Source: Sternotherus odoratus (Eukaryota; Chordata; Testudines; Kinosternidae). Taken from it: a DNA stretch of 64,000 bases. The notes beneath the pieces are model-generated. The model did not search any database, was not told where the DNA came from, and saw only the letters and a list, made by a program, of their open reading frames with translations. The position numbers and the translations under genes are program-made. The DNA is taken from the NCBI GenBank assembly GCA_032164245.1, contig JAVMKO010000006.1, positions 40,569,819 to 40,633,818 on the forward strand. The letters run 5' to 3'. This document shows positions 46,390-58,504 of this stretch, one piece after another; within the stretch, counting starts at the first letter, position 1, and each line of letters starts with the position of its first letter.

Positions 46390-47035
46390 GGTTTCGGAGG
46401 CAACCTTAATTCTGGCATTTACTAATTTTTGAGTGCTTGACTTTGCAAACTTAATAATGCTCTTTTAACGTGGAGGTGTGTTTGTGCAAGAAATATATAT
46501 CCTGTAATCTTGTAAAGGAAGCCTTCCTAATATGATCTGATACAGTGCCTTATTCTCTAGCCTCATCACAGTTTGAGTGCATAGGCTGCTACAGGAGATT
46601 TGAGATTGTAAAATGTGTGTTGGGGAGGTTTGGGAGGAAGAGTCCTGCAGTGAGGAGAGAAAGGAAGCCCTCACAGGCCTTAATATAACAGTAGAGCTGC
46701 TCCAAGGCCTCAGTTGCAGTCTACTTGGTTGCTGCACTTCTCTCATGGAGAGGGAGGAGGAAGTGATGTTCGCTCTTGGATCTAAGTATCAGCATGCCTC
46801 CCCCCACCCCATCCCCAATTCCCCTGAGTTCAGCAATGAGGAGCTCTATGGCGTGCAAAGGGTGCTCCCTGAATCCTGACCTGCTTTGTGTTGTGACAAT
46901 ACCTTCTACACCCATCAGGGAGACTTCCTCCTTCCTACATATGCAGACGACCTGTAGAAACAAAGAGAAGATGGGCTCCTAACGATGCCCTGCACCATTA
47001 TTTCCATTGAGTGATGCCAAATCAACAATTAATCT
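46390..47035 (-). other. intron, nothing recognised
   Basis: Ordinary sequence. Frames of up to 93 codons on either strand show no domain and overlap each other antisense, which is typical of chance frames. Confidence 0.45.
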
Positions 47036-47222
47036 TAGAATCATAGAATCATGGAATGTCAGGGTTGGAAGGGACCTCTGGAGGTCATCTAGTCCAACCC
47101 CCTGCTCAAAGCAGGACCGATCTCCAACTAAATCATCCCAGCCAGGGCTTTGTCAAGCCTGACCTTAAAAACCTCTAAGGAAGGCGATTCCACCACCTCC
47201 CTAGGTAACCCATTCCAGTACT
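47036..47222 (-). mobile_element. CR1 LINE 3' end, antisense
   Basis: Plus strand AATCATAGAATCATGGAATG, then GGGTTGGAAGGGACCTCTGG and CTAGTCCAACCCCCTGCTC, is the reverse complement of a CR1 3' end including its terminal ATTCTATGA repeats. It closely matches the copy at 51771. Confidence 0.93.
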
Positions 47223-48894
47223 AATTACTAAACAAGGACCTGATTGGCATTACCAGTCTCTAATTTTGCAGGTATAATTTGTCACACTAGTATAAGAGTA
47301 AGTACAAATATATATGTGTAGAATTGGAGGCCAGGATGAGGTCCTATATAAAACCAGCAAGCCTACAAATTTTGGGCAAAATTTTAAAACTTGACTGTCT
47401 GACACACAGTTACTGATTCTGTTCTCTTATCCCGCAGTGGAAAACAGGAGAAACTCCAACAAAAACAATGGGCTCATACCAGTGTAAAACATCTGTGAAT
47501 AAAACCAGAAACCGGCCCCTAAACGAGTGGAGTGGGTTCAGAGACGCTGAGCACCATCGGTGCCCATTGACATCAGTGGAAATGGCAAATATTCAGCAAG
47601 TCTGAAAATCAAGTCCCTGACAGTATTTTGGTATCTAATTTGAAGTACCCAACTGTAGCCATTCAATGTAAAAGGTTTGGTAGTTACTAAATAAAGGGTG
47701 CAGCCATACCTTCAATAGTACTGTACCCTTCCCTTTGACTTGTGTAGTAATTCCATTGAGTACAGTATCAGGCACTAGTCCTGTAAGCACTTGCCACAGA
47801 CTCTAATTAACATTTTAATTCAACCTCCCTTCCCCCTCCCCCCAAATAAGTTTGACATCCTGGTATGTAAGGGCTGACAAGTGTCCAAAATAAAACCCTT
47901 TAGGGAAAGAAAACGCTTTGGGTGTATCATGGTGCGACAGACTGAGATGAAAGTCAAGAAGGAACAAGTTCCTCACCTTAGGGAACATCACAGCAAAAGC
48001 ACAATTCAATTGCTAAAGTAATGTGGATGATGGATTTCCTATATGGCAAATGGTGTCAGAGCGCAAATACCCAAAGGATGAGGGTTGAACAGGAGGTCTC
48101 AGTCACAGCCACAGCCTACACTATTAACAGATTTAAAAGCAGCAGGGCCATCTTAAAATCAATCTGCCACTTTATAGGCATCCCATGTAGATAACAGAGG
48201 GTGGGTATAAGATGCTCATGAAACTTAACACCATGAGATGATGTGCTGCTAAATTCTGCTCATGCTGTATGCCACATAAAAGCACTGCTGGAGGCCCTAC
48301 AAAACAGGAATTACATGTCACCAGTACCTGTGTTGCTTCTGCAACGTCACTGTGCAATAAATAAAAATACAGCCTGCACCAGCTATGCCCTGGAGCCTCC
48401 CCCCACTTTTTTTCCCCACATTTAATAAACTGAGACTTACTACAGAAAGAGTGTGGCCAGAAGTGACCATCTAACTTTTTGTCCGCATAAAGTTAGCAGA
48501 ACATTGTATATCTGCCAATGTAAAACTGAGCCTAGAGTATCCTCCAGCCAGGTCTCTATCATACATACCACATGACAGAAAACTAGAGTGTATAAGTCTT
48601 GATCACAACAGACGTGTCATTATCTGACTAAAAGTTCATTATGGAGCCTGGATGACTTAGTCTATGTACAGCTGCATATCTTTATAGCAGGCAGGAAAAT
48701 TTTCAAAAAAGTTATTTAAACACAAAGCTTTATGACATCTACAAGATTTATCTCCCTTCTGGAGTATGATAGTACTCCAAGTACCTCTAAGAAGGGTTTT
48801 CAAATGCGTCATCCACCCGATTCATCCATCTCATGACTTCTTCATGTGCAGACATCTTCCATGTACACATAATATAGAGGAACTACTATAGGAG
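47223..48894 (-). other. intron with scattered decayed repeat text
   Basis: Text at 47545-47610 (GCTGAGCACCATCGG, CCATTGACATCAGTGG, CTGAAAATCA) resembles decayed reptilian repeats. AAAATCAATCTGCCACTTTA near 48155 may belong to another old repeat. Otherwise unremarkable, and no coding exon. Confidence 0.4.
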
Positions 48895-50050
48895 ACCTAG
48901 GTATCAAAAGAAGAGATGCTGGGGAAAATGTAAAAATTAATAAGTCCCAGGCTCAGATGGTACATCCAAGGGTTCGGAAGAAACTGAAGTGTGAAGGGGA
49001 AGAGCTATGAAGAAAATATGCTGGTATTTAAAACGAGTTAAAAGTAAAGGGAATTACAAACCAATATTCCTTATAGCTGTACCAGAGAAACTGGCTGACA
49101 ATAATAAAAAATAGAATAATTACCGTATTTTTCGTCTTATAGGACGCTCCGTCCTATAAGACGCCCCTCGGTTTTTAATAAAAAAGCCGGGGGGGAAAAA
49201 AAAAAAAAAAAAAAAAAAGCGCCTCGCTCTCCCGTCCCCGCCGCGCGGGCGGGCTGCCGAGGTTCCCCCCTCTCCGCCGCGGGCGGGCTGCCGGGAGCGT
49301 CCCGGTTTCCCCCTCCCCGCCGCGGGCGGGCTGCCGGGAGCGTCCCGGTTCCCCCCTCCCCGCCGGGGGCGGGCTGCCGGGAGCGCTCCCGGCAGCCCGC
49401 CCGCGGTGGGGAGGGGGGAACCGGGACGCTCCCGGCAGCCCGCCCGCGCGACGGGGACGGGAGAGCGAGGCGGTTTTTTTTTTTTTTTTTTTTTTTTTTT
49501 GTCCGGCGGGGAGGGGGGAACCGGGGCGCACATTTTTTTTTGGTCCGGCGGGGAGGGGGGAACCTCGGCAGCCCGCCCGCGGCGGGGAGGGGGGAACCGG
49601 GACGCTCCCGGCAGCCCGCCCGCGGCGGGGAGGGGGGAACCGGGGCGCACATTCGCCCTATAAGACGCACCAACTTTTTCCCCCCCGTTTTGGGGAAGAA
49701 AAAGTGCGTCTTATAGGGCGAAAAATACGGTAACACCTGAAGATCATATTATCATATGGTCTATCCAGCAGTTTCTGCAAAGGAAAATCATGTCTCACTA
49801 AACTATCAGAATTCTGGAAAATTCATTAAACCTCATGCTTCAGGGTTTCAGTCAATCTCTAACTATAAGGGATTAGGAAAAAACCTCAAGTGGGGGGAAG
49901 ATTATCCTACATCTGCATGATGTAAGGCTCCTTGTACATTCCTCTGAAACATCTGATACTAGCCACTGTTGTAGAGAAGTTATTGGACTAAATGGAGTAC
50001 AAGTTTGATGGCAGTTCCTATGGTCCACATCGACTAATATATAAAGAAAA
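48895..50050 (+). mobile_element. decayed CR1-type LINE split by MITE member C
   Basis: Left of the MITE, GGGAATTACAAACCAATATT and CCAGAGAAACTGGCTGAC translate to NYKPIFLIAVPEKLAD, the reverse transcriptase region also seen near 25050. Right of it, GCAAAGGAAAATCATGTCTC continues that domain, and TCCTCTGAAACATCTGATACT with ATTGGACTAAATGGA resembles a CR1 3' region. The middle is deleted. Very diverged. Confidence 0.6.
49121..49732 (+). mobile_element. TA-flanked MITE, member C (0.61 kb)
   Basis: TA, CCGTATTTTTCGTCTTATAG at the left; CTTATAGGGCGAAAAATACGG, TA at the right. The left end folds into a perfect 14-bp hairpin with a 3-nt loop (49133-49163); the right end carries the 71-nt hairpin at 49652-49722. 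The interior has an A run (from about 49196), forward then reversed GC-rich units, a long T run (from about 49474) and more units. No coding capacity. Confidence 0.93.
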
Positions 50051-50132
50051 AGATATAATAGAAGCACAAAAATATTTAGGGTGAAATTCAACCCTATGCA
50101 TGGTCCCTCAAGATTGTCCACAAAAGAGAACT

Positions 50133-50732
50133 TATCGTATTTTTCGCCCTATAAGACGCACTTTTTCTTCCCCAAAATGGGGGGGAAAAAGTTGGTGCGT
50201 CTTATAGGGCGAATGTGCGCCCCGGTTCCCCCCTCCCCGCCGCGGGCGGGCTGCCGGGAGCGTCCCGGTTCGCCCCTCCCCGCCGCGGGCGGGCTGCCGA
50301 GGTTCCCCCCTCCCCGCCGGACCAAAAAAAAATGTGCGCCCCGGTTCCCCCCTCCCCGCCGGACAAAAAAAAAAAAAAAAAAAAGCGCCTCGCTCTCCCG
50401 TCCCCGCCGCGCGGGCGGGCTGCCGGGAGTGTCCAGGTTCCCCCCTCCCCACCGCGGGCGGGCTGCCGGGAGCGCTCCCGGCAGCCCGCCCGCGGCGGGG
50501 AGGGGGGAACCGGGACGCTCCCGGCAGCCCGCCCGTGGCGGGTAGGGGGGAACCGGGACGCTCCCGGCAGCCCGCCCGCGGCGGGGAGGGGGGAACCTCG
50601 GCAGCCCGCCCGCGCGGCGGGGACGGGAGAGCGAGGCGCTTTTTTTTTTTTTTTTTTTCCCCCGGCTTTTTTATTAAAAACCGAGGGGGCGTCTTATAGG
50701 ACGGAGCGTCCTATAAGACGAAAAATACGGTA
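50133..50732 (-). mobile_element. TA-flanked MITE, member D (0.60 kb), inverted to member C
   Basis: Same architecture as member C read on the other strand: the large hairpin is now at the left (50143-50213) and the A/T-run and CCGGCTTTTTTATTAAAAAC end at the right. TA flanks both sides. The left terminal base series is TCGTATTTTT, one change from CCGTATTTTT. Members C and D are about 400 bp apart. Confidence 0.93.
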
Positions 50733-51339
50733 AGTTTGGCTCTCTGCATGGGGATAATTTCACCCTAGGAAGTGGGGCCTTCCATTATACTAGTCTCCCA
50801 TGAAAAAGACAGATATGAAAGAGAAGGAGGAAGAAAACTCACTGTAGCCCCTTGTCAAAACTGCTATCCACTCACTCACATAGATCAACAAGCATAAAAA
50901 GAGAGAAAGGAAAGTGCTCTCAATGTACTTCACAGATTACAAAAAGAAAACACCTCCCCCTCCACAACACCCCCCAGCACCATAGGATGTGTCTTTTTGT
51001 GCTTATATAGCATCTACCACATTGTGAAAGTTGCTGAAAATAATGGATAAACAACCCTACCTGGAAGCCTAATTTGAATTTGCTGTTTTGTCCCTGTCCT
51101 TATATGACTCCTGATGATATTAATTACTTGTTGTTTATCTTTTCTGCACTGTCCTTATCCTTCTTCACTGCCCCCTTGACATTCTTACTGCTTCAGGTAC
51201 TACATGCTTTGAGTGTCCTTGCAAGTTTCTAAATGAGCGAGTAAACAGTCATTAGCTTTTTCACCAGTGATCATGGTAAAGACAATCACTCTACTGTGAA
51301 GGTAGATTTTTATGGCAAATTTGTAAAGCTGACAATTTT
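50733..51339 (-). other. intron, nothing recognised
   Basis: Ordinary AT-rich sequence with a short C-rich run near 50955-50980. No repeat ends. Confidence 0.45.
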
Positions 51340-51432
51340 TTTAAAGGTTCAAGAATAGCAGTCATGTTAGTCTGTATCCGTAAAGAAAGCGAGGAATACT
51401 TGTAGCACCTTAGAGACTAACTAGTTTATTTT
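51340..51432 (+). repeat. short copy of the 'GAGTACTTGTGGCACC' repeat
   Basis: AGCAGTCATGTTAGTCTGTA, then GAGGAATACTTGTAGCACC and TTAGAGACTAACTAG, matches the 5' part of the copies at 6355 (same strand) and 13753 (opposite strand). Confidence 0.8.
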
Positions 51433-51770
51433 TAAAATGTCGAATGCTTGGTTTTCAAATTCCCTTTTAGCCTCATTCTACTGACGTTAGTTTGTTGGGA
51501 CTTGAATAGTACTCAATTAGTCAACTCCTCCTTTCGCTGGCACACATTTGAGGTATGAAACTTAAGTTGCAAAAAGTGAAAGATGTGAAAATGGGAAGCT
51601 TTGCAAGTATGTAAGAAACATTTGCAGCAAAGGAGAGAACGCAAAAAGACGGGGCTTAAGAGAACACATTTATATCTGTGAAGAGTCTGTAATATCAGAG
51701 CTAAGGAACTTCCGTGCTCAAAGGACAACTTAACAATTTTTTAAGACCTTATTAGAATGGACACACTGTT

Positions 51771-52095
51771 CATAGAATCATAGAATATCAGGGTTGGAAG
51801 GGACCTCAGGAGGTCATCTAGTCCAACCCCCTGCTCAAAGCAGGACCAATCCCCAACTAAATCATCCCAGCCAGGGCTTTGTCAAGCCTGATCTTAAAAA
51901 CCTCTAAGAAAGGAGATTCCACCAACTCCCTAGGTAACCCATTCCAGTACTTCACCACCCTCCTGGTGAAAAAGTTTTTCCTAATATCCAACCTAAGCCT
52001 CCCCCTTTGCAACTTGAGAGCATTACTCCTTGTTCTGTCATCTACTACCACTAAGAACAGTCTAGTTCCTGATCTATTGTTTTTCTATTCAACAT
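51771..52095 (-). mobile_element. CR1 LINE ORF2 C-terminus and 3' end, antisense
   Basis: Plus strand CATAGAATCATAGAATATCA starts the reversed 3' terminus. Minus-strand translation gives [20 protein letters not shown], then [20 protein letters not shown], the last residues of CR1 ORF2, which run open for over 60 codons. This is the best-preserved CR1 end in the window. Similarity may extend to about 52185. Confidence 0.93.
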
Positions 52096-52189
52096 CATTG
52101 ATTAAAATACTTTCCATTCCTCTAAATATCTTTCTACCCTCGTCCTCTTTACTAGGTCTCACTCCCAGTAGCTGTGATATCTAGTTACT

Positions 52190-53940
52190 ATGGAGGGGAC
52201 TGTGTAGAAGGAGCAGAGATTTCAAAGCACTGAGAATTTAAAAATTACATGAAACATAACTTAAGAATCAAAATCCCTTCAACTGTTAACAGAATTAACT
52301 GTACAATATACATGGTGATTGCAGCCAACACGTGCTGTTGAAATCCATTATCCCTCAGCTTAGTTCCAAAATCCACCATATCCTTCTAGAAGCCATGAGT
52401 GTCCTTTTAATGTATAATGATGAAAGGAAATCACTTTTTGGTATTATTGAGTTTAATCACTCCCTCATGAAGAGAAAAAGTTGAGGCAAGACACATCTAC
52501 CCTTTTATTCCCATTCTTGCCATAGGCCATGATGCCTGAAGGTGCCAACTAATTCACTCCTTGACAAATGTCAGTCCACATCCACCCCAACATCCTGATA
52601 GCAAATGATCATTTAGCACCTTTGCACTGTATATTCCCTAGAAATTAGCCTAAAATTCCCCTCTGCCCTCGTGCACACTGTGGATTTCCAGCAATGTTCG
52701 TCTGGCCCACTACACCTCCATTGATGTGGCACAATTGTGGAACCACCAGAGTAGACTACGTCTAGACGATATGGTGATGATGATGCCTGTGCCTGACCTA
52801 CACTTGTGTTTTCATTGCTGTTAGCAAAGGTGAACCAGTGCAAGATCATCCGTGGGGTGGAAGAGCTGAAAATTCTTACTATGATGGTAGCCATGAATCT
52901 CACAACATTTTTTGGAACAGGCTGTTCTTAACCCTTAGTTCTGTTCAATGACAATTGAAATAATTAAGCTTGGCATTTTTAGGGTTAAACGTCAAGTAGG
53001 AGAAAGAGCTGAAAAAGGAAATTCCCCAGCTTCTTAGTAATGAAAAGCTGAGGGTATACCTTCTGTGGTTGTCTGTGAGATGCTTTCACATCCATGTGTC
53101 AAGGGTTTTTCAAACTGACAACTTGCAAATTTGAAATACAAAAATGCCCAAAGCGATATTTTAGTGGCTCAGGGAAACTCTTGTATGGGAAAAAGAATTC
53201 TAAAGTGAAACGTCTCTAGAAATCACATAGGGCCTGACCACGATACTCTAATTATGCTAATTGCTTCAATGCCCTTGCTTTATTTATGCTGAGCAGCTAA
53301 GATAAATAAAGGAAAATTGCTTTGGATCTAACTGTATTCATATCAGAATGCAAACTAGCCTGTGTTTGTTATGTGATTGCTGATCTGTTTACACTAAATT
53401 CTGCAGGTAATTGCAGTTTTGATTGCACATTTCTTTCTAGCTGCACAGGTCCCAGGACTAGGTCTGTCTGTTTTTATAATTAAACCGTTTTGTAATATCT
53501 AAACTCACTAAAGAGCAAAATGATGCTTTAAGAATTTACATATTTTATGCATTAAAGATAATACTTTGGTGCTCAGTGACAAAGAGGAAAATTATGTTTG
53601 TCACTAAAAAATGGACAGCATGTTCTGGATTTGAAGAAATTTGAGACATCTGTTCCAAGGCCTGTTCACTGAGTGGGACAGATGTCCTCCGCATCCCCGT
53701 AATCTGGTATACAACACATACTTTTTGAACTTTCAGTTGTAACTTTCAGATGAGTAAAATGTTAACAGAATGAGTTGTGACTTCAGTGATTAACCACAAC
53801 ATCTAAATAGTAGCCTGCATCTGAGCACAATTCCGAAAGTGTACGTCTTTTCCTGCAAACTCTTGAGGGAGAGTAAATGTAATACCTTTCCTATACCCAG
53901 ATGCCTTCCATCTGAACATTGAAATATATCTTGCAAACAT
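52190..53940 (-). other. intron, little recognised
   Basis: AT-rich, with the candidate regulatory block at 53215-53625. A 96-codon minus-strand frame at 52613-52903 has no recognisable domain. Confidence 0.45.
53215..53625. promoter_or_regulatory. candidate conserved non-coding element
   Basis: Repeat-free AT-rich block with TAATTATGCTAATTG at 53249, a forkhead-type TGTTTAC at 53386, GGTAATTGCAG near 53406 and several TTTATGC-like words. Such clustering of homeodomain and forkhead cores is typical of enhancers in neural developmental genes. Conservation could not be tested. Confidence 0.3.
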
Positions 53941-53944
53941 TAAT

Positions 53945-54070
53945 TCAGCCTCACTATATCCCTGTGAGATAAATATTTCCCCCATTTTGCAGATGAGGAA
54001 ACTGAGGCACAGAGGCAGTTGAGTGACTTGTCCAAACTCTCATAGGAAATCTGAGGCAAAGACAGGAATA
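53945..54070 (-). mobile_element. MIR-like SINE fragment, antisense
   Basis: CCCCATTTTGCAGATGAGGA, ACTGAGGCACAGAGGCAG and GTGACTTGTCCAAACTC are the reverse complement of the conserved MIR 3' half. Confidence 0.85.
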
Positions 54071-54381
54071 GAAAAAAAATCTTCTGATTTCCAATTGTTT
54101 GCCTCAAGCACAAAGTTATTATTATTATTTATACAGGATTGTAAGTATGTGTGGCATGTGGCAGGTGTGGAGAAGTTGACAGTGTAGATTATAAACCATC
54201 CTTCTGCCCTTGGTGAAGAATTCAAGGTGAAGAAGTTTTCTATTTTTGTTTCAATGTATTTAGCACAGTCGGAAACCTTAATCTGAAGTTCAACACTGGT
54301 TACTTCTCCCTCCACACACAGGCATCAAATTTAGTATTTTCTTCTACATCTTTGGGAAATGCCTATTACTTTCACATTACC

Positions 54382-54396
54382 GGGGGGGGGGGGGGG
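54382..54396 (+). repeat. poly-G run of 15
   Basis: Fifteen consecutive G after TTCACATTACC. Mononucleotide tract. Confidence 0.9.
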
Positions 54397-57300
54397 AAGC
54401 CTTCTAATCTCAAGTCTACAAATTTAGAGCTGTGTCATCTCTGTATTGCTTCTTCATCCCTCATCAGATTCCAAAATCAGTAATTCAGTCTGTCCAACTT
54501 AATGGAAGACTTAATATCTGTCTATGCAGAGTAGTGCGCCAAGCTTCTTAGCTTAGATTACACTACAGCACTATGCCTCTACAGGGCATGCTTAGTAGGC
54601 TTTTGGTACTCTTGGATTCTTTGAAACAGAAGGCCAAAGACTTGAAAGCACTCAAGAAGTGCACAATAGCCCGTAAATGCACATCTTGTCATGGCTATCA
54701 CAGTATGGCTCATTAATCTTTTAAAAGAACAGTTTTATTTGTAGAAAAGGTATAAATGGTGTCCTGTGAAAAGTAATTCTTAGCAAAATTATTATGAAAA
54801 TAATAGGAAGCATGTGATAAATCTCATTTCTCTACTCTTTGTTGTTTATCAATTATTTTTATCCCTCAGTCTAAAAGTTTCCCTAGGAATTTGGATCCCT
54901 TTCCATGTCATCGCTTATTTCTACTCATTATTCCCAGAAGCTCAGTTGTCCTTTCAGCAGCAGTTTATCACTGTCACCACCTTGCTACCCCAGGCCTTTC
55001 TGCCTTCTCTTCTTTCTGTGCCCTCTTCCCTTTATAGCAGGTCCTATTTCCCTTATTGGTTGCAGCGGTGAGTGCCTGCCTCCATGATTGGCAGCTCCGG
55101 CAGCTGCAAGGGATTGTGATCAAGCTGCTTGCTTGTAAACATGAGGGACTCTCCTCCCCCATCTGTCTATGTGAAGTCTGAAGACCCCACGACAGTCACC
55201 AAGCAGCCAATTTTAACTCTCTTCTAAAGTCCAAAGTGGCTGTGAGGGTTACATGTTGTTGCCTAGCATTTGGAGGCATGGGCAGTTTGAAAATGTCACT
55301 TCTCCTTGAGCACATCATTCTCTCCCTCAGCTGCCTCTCTCACTTCTATCCCCACTGGGTTCTTTTTACAAATTATGAAGGAGCATTTGGGGAATTAAGA
55401 ATATTTTATTTCATTAGCGCTACCCACACTCTGAAATGACTTCCACAAACAGATCAAAGATAGTTTATGGGAAATAATTCATCTTAGGGCACACTGCTTT
55501 TGCTTGAGAGCCTTGAGATCTGTTGAAGCAACCTGAATGCTGCTTAGGGCTCCCCTGGTGATCAAAGAGGGAAGTGCCCTTGGAAAACCGAAAAGAATTG
55601 GGAGCTCAAATTGCCCTTCATTTTTGACTGAAAAAATGGTTTTCTTGTACCAAAAAAAGTTGTTGCTGAATACAACTCATTTTCAATTGAAACTGAAATG
55701 CTGCTTCAGCTCCCTCTCCAATTTTTGTTTCTCTGACTGCCTGCATTGGCCATCACTTTAATAAAAGTTAAGGGCTGTGAGCAACTCTCAGCCGCACACA
55801 GCTATTTGTAAGACTGTGTCATTAGCCACCAAGAGCAGAAGTACTATTAGACACCTTAGTTTAGTAAATATTTTAATTAATATAATTTCTCCCCTAATGA
55901 GACACACCTACAGTGACATATTTATTTTTATTTCAATTTCAGCGTGTAAGCATAAAAACGCACCCATCCTAGGTTCCATGTACCCTCCGCAAATAGTTAA
56001 AAACAAAAAGAAAAAAAAAGCCGTGGCAAACCAGCAACTTTTCTTTGCCCTTAAGAAGTCTGTGCACACAACTGAAATTTCCTTGCTTCATATCCCAGAA
56101 ACAAGACATCCAGCTGAATGTAGTCAGAATGCAGGTTTGGACTAAGGGTGTCCCCAGGTATAGTCTAATAGATAAAAGGTCACTCATAGACTGGAAGGTG
56201 TGTGGCTGCAAATGAATCCAAGATTTTGTCTTTATATCACCTGAGGTATCAAATCATTCAATATGGCTTCAACAAACAAAACGATCCATAGACTTCCCTT
56301 CTGTAACTAAGACAAGCTGAAAAGGTGGAGGCAATAGTGAAATTCCCTCTCCTGCCTATGGATATCTCCAAATATCGTATCTATACCCTAACACGCTAGG
56401 ACTGGGAGGTTGCTATAATTGTAAGATATGTTTATCTAGGAGTAATCTCACAACATCTTTGTTGAGTGATGCTGTAATAGAGGGTTCAGGTGCTGCTTGC
56501 GGAGACATCTTCTGTGCCTTGTAGCTTTATCTGTAACCTCAGTATAACGCAAAGCTGAGACATCGATCTGAACTTTGTCTAGGTTTGAGGTTGTTCAGAT
56601 CCTGGGTTTTGGTTCAGGCTCATCTCCAATTAAACCAGAATAATATTTCAATCAAGGTCCAGTTATTGCAAATACTGTAACCCTTTTGTATAATGCACTG
56701 GCTAAATGTGTAGCTACATCATTGCCCTCTTTGGGAGGGAATGATAGGCCTGCTCAAGTGCATCAATATATTGGCCTATTAAACTGGTCTACAGGGCATA
56801 CAAGCCTTAATATTATTATATACAAGCAGAAAGGATTCTTTAATTCAAATAGCACAGGCCTGAGTTTCTAGCTTTTACCCCAGTGATGTGTGTGTTTGTG
56901 CCATTTTTTCTCTTGTAGTAAGGGCCAGATTCCCTGATGGCAACATGATGCTGTTTTTAGCCGTGTTTTGTTTTTCAAAAGAATGGTCCCTTGTTTTGCA
57001 TCAATGTGTAATAAATCCATGGCACCATACACCAGTCATTAGTCAGACTGTAGAAAGACAACTTGGGAGGAGAAGCACTCCCCATAAAATATGAGTTTCT
57101 AACACTTGAGAAAATAATAGTGCAATCATACTAAGACACAGAATAAGTAGGCTGCAGCCATTAGAGGGTAGCAAAGACTAGGCTGGTCTAACCTTCTATC
57201 CAGTGAAAAACACACTGGACTTGAGCACTGGACTCCAAAGAGGTCATTGATGTCACTATGCAAATTGTGGCATCTTACATAGAGCACAAACACAAGGTCT

Positions 57301-57927
57301 TTTCCCGGAGATACCACAGATGTTAAGGGGCAGGTACTGTCTAATGTACTGATGGGCAAAGAGAATTTCTAAAGCCTGGCCACAGCCTAGGCTCTTGCAC
57401 AGCAGAAATGCATAATTTCTGTTGCATTTTGAGCCTTGCTAGGCAATCTAAGGTCCCAGGTCTGGCTCACTGCCAGTATATTCACATTTTTACCTCATAC
57501 AAAGGTTAGATAAATGAGATATTATTTGGGTGGCACAAAATGGTATTTGAATTCTTGGCATGTTGCCAAGTGCCCTTGGTTTTGCAAAATATGGGTGTCC
57601 TTGCTGTAATGTCTGCTCCAGCAGAAATACCCCCTTTATGTGCATGCGTGTTAACTGGAATTGGTATGGATCTGATAAATTAAGTAATTAAAAATGGATA
57701 CATGTTGGATACTCCACTTCTGTACAGATGTGGCAGTTACTCATTACTGAAACTTGTTTCACTTGGTACAGTGACATACAAAAACAGAGAATGAGATATT
57801 TAGGCTTCATAAAAGGTGAGAGAGTTTATAGATCTGAATTCCTCTGTTAGCTCTTTTGCTTTCAGTCAAGATACAATGCAGTTTTTCTCATACCGATCCT
57901 AATATACCTCAGCCCCGAGATTTTCTA

Positions 57928-57941
57928 CTGCCCTCTGGTGG
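57928..57941 (-). promoter_or_regulatory. CTCF-like binding motif
   Basis: The minus strand reads CCACCAGAGGGCAG, which agrees with the CTCF core consensus at essentially all informative positions. A weaker match, CCATTAGAGGGTAGC, occurs on the plus strand at 57158-57172, so the two would face each other. Occupancy is unknown. Confidence 0.55.
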
Positions 57942-58504
57942 AGTATAACAATATATGTCAGCTCTATGCTCATTTAGTCATGCATATCTTAAGTGAAGAC
58001 TGACTATAATCGTATCTGTCACAATTATCCCATTTAAAGTCACATAAACCTGTCTTCTCTCAGATTAAAAGATGATGTTTCATTTTGTCACATTTTGACT
58101 TCCATTCTTTTTAACTAAAAATGATTACTATAGAACATGTACTTACTTATATATTTATTTTTTCGGAAGAAAGTATCTCTTAATCCTGCTGTTCTTTAAA
58201 CATTTTCTGTATGCATTTGAAGTGTTTTATGTTTGTTCTACTTTTATTTAAAGTAATTATTTTTGGAACACATTTTGGGTGACATTACTACTACTAAAAA
58301 AGAAAAACAACTCTCTCTATAAGCTGCCTCATAGGCTGAAAATTTAGAATAATACAAAACGTATTTTTGTATAGATTTTGTATACTGTGTATTAAGAAAC
58401 CCTCACAGAGGGAATGGGGGGAGGGGGGAAGGGGTAAAGAGGCGGGGGGGGGAAATTCTTGATGGGTGCTGGGGACAATCCATCTGAAAGAGCAGTCTCC
58501 AACT

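Larger units (their letters stand above)
54071..58496 (-). other. intron, little recognised
   Basis: Carries a run of 15 G at 54382-54396. Text near 55420-55520 could be a highly decayed LINE but is not supportable. Frames of 60-120 codons show no domains. The CTCF-like site at 57928 lies here. Confidence 0.45.

Noticed and set aside
41501..50732. A CRISPR-like or satellite array from the repeated GC-rich units
   Set aside because: Units are confined within discrete TA-flanked elements with terminal inverted repeats and flip orientation; the host is a vertebrate.
54810..55520. An old LINE suggested by scattered C-terminal-like words
   Set aside because: Resemblance too weak and no characteristic 3' tail; left as unrecognised intron.
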